Positions 63,645 to 64,000 of a stretch of DNA of 64,000 nt are shown piece by piece. This DNA is from Virgibacillus necropolis (lineage in GTDB: Bacteria > Bacillota > Bacilli > Bacillales > Amphibacillaceae): NCBI RefSeq assembly GCF_002224365.1, contig NZ_CP022437.1, positions 1,736,001 through 1,800,000 on the forward strand, given 5' to 3'. Position 1 is the first letter of the stretch; the number at the start of each line of letters is the position of its first letter. The position numbers and the translations under genes were made by a program. The notes under the pieces were generated by a model. It did not search any database, was not told the DNA's origin, and saw only the letters and a list, made by a program, of their open reading frames with translations.

Positions 63645-64000
63645 ATGACAATGGCATTGATTATAGGTCTAACCGGAAGTATTGCTAGTGGCAAAAGTAC
63701 GGTATCAACGATGTTTCATGATTATAATATACCTGTCGTAGACGCTGATAAAATTTCACGAGATGTCGTTTGTCCAGGTGAAGAGGCTTACCAACAAATA
63801 GTTGAGACATTCGGTGAAGAAATTTTACTTGAGGACAAAACGGTTGATCGTAAAAAATTAGGTGCTATCATTTTTCCTGATAAAGAAAAACGAACTGAAT
63901 TAAATGAAATTGTACATCCTGCGGTTCGGAAAAAAATGCTTAAGCAAAAAGATGATTACATTGCTGGCGGTGCAAATTGTGTTGTACTGGATATTCCATT
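63645..64000 (+). CDS. coaE: dephospho-CoA kinase, 3' end outside the window
   Basis: Final step of coenzyme A synthesis. The visible 118 codons start MTMALIIGLTGSIASGKSTV with the P-loop, then VVDADKISRDVV (the DAD motif) and LNEIVHPAVRKKM, all characteristic. AAAGGAG lies six bases before ATG 63645; a second in-frame ATG at 63651 is possible. It follows mutM by 16 bases. Confidence 0.95.
   Translation, partial: MTMALIIGLTGSIASGKSTVSTMFHDYNIPVVDADKISRDVVCPGEEAYQQIVETFGEEILLEDKTVDRKKLGAIIFPDKEKRTELNEIVHPAVRKKMLKQKDDYIAGGANCVVLDIP

Overview
The window is a low-GC, AT-rich chromosome segment from a spore-forming member of the Bacillaceae. It carries an alpha/beta-type SASP gene, ytrH/ytrI, ytfJ, ytvI, ezrA and phoPR, and its order follows the Bacillus subtilis rpsD-ytrP-ezrA-thiI-sspA ... 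ackA ... ytoI-ytpI-nrnA-dnaE-ytsJ-accDA-pfkA-pyk-fxsA-ytvI-citZ-icd-mdh-phoPR-polA-mutM-coaE block. The interspersed repeats and gene mix resemble the Oceanobacillus/Virgibacillus side of the family. That placement is inference, because no rRNA is present. I see no tRNA, rRNA, CRISPR, prophage or transposase gene.

Layout. 1-17 kb is mostly conserved housekeeping: the 5' part of rpsD with its promoter and leader, a diguanylate cyclase, free methionine sulfoxide reductase, ezrA, the cysteine desulfurase/ThiI pair, a spore SASP, an amidohydrolase, NAD kinase, ytfIJ, tpx, ytxK-ackA, moaB and a universal stress protein. 17.2-20.4 kb is an accessory block: a 50-residue protein, a regulatory interval with a CcpA-type site and two terminator-like hairpins, and a LytTR regulator fused to a decayed ABC-ATPase domain next to an ABC exporter. 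22.2-26.4 kb is a five-gene envelope-stress cluster (DUF4178, PspA, DUF4247 lipoprotein, DUF350, membrane-anchored spermidine-synthase-like enzyme) behind a sigma-W-type promoter. 27.3-29.6 kb is a decayed type IV pilus locus whose only intact gene is the prepilin peptidase. 32.9-38.3 kb is an accessory cassette between ytoI and ytpI, which are neighbours in B. subtilis. It holds an ATP-grasp ligase and two convergent, paralogous proteins of about 650 residues with a papain-like Gln-Cys-His-Asn arrangement. I do not recognise this family, and it is the best candidate for an undescribed system. 38.5-64 kb returns to conserved synteny: nrnA, ytrHI, dnaE, then a run of central carbon and lipid-precursor genes (malic enzyme, a FadR-type regulator, accDA, pfkA, pyk, citZ, icd, mdh), phoPR, polA, mutM and the start of coaE.

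Three families of interspersed palindromic repeats occupy most of the larger gaps. Family A has ends built on GTTCAAAAAGT; family B has GGCTGTTTTCGTA-type ends and an optional GC-rich core; family C has CTAGCTCCAGCGCC ends. One family C copy seems to supply the stop codon of a papain-like gene. Regulatory signals that can be read directly include sigma-A promoters, sigma-E, -G and -W-like promoters, CcpA cre-like sites and a GntR/FadR-type palindrome on the malic enzyme promoter.
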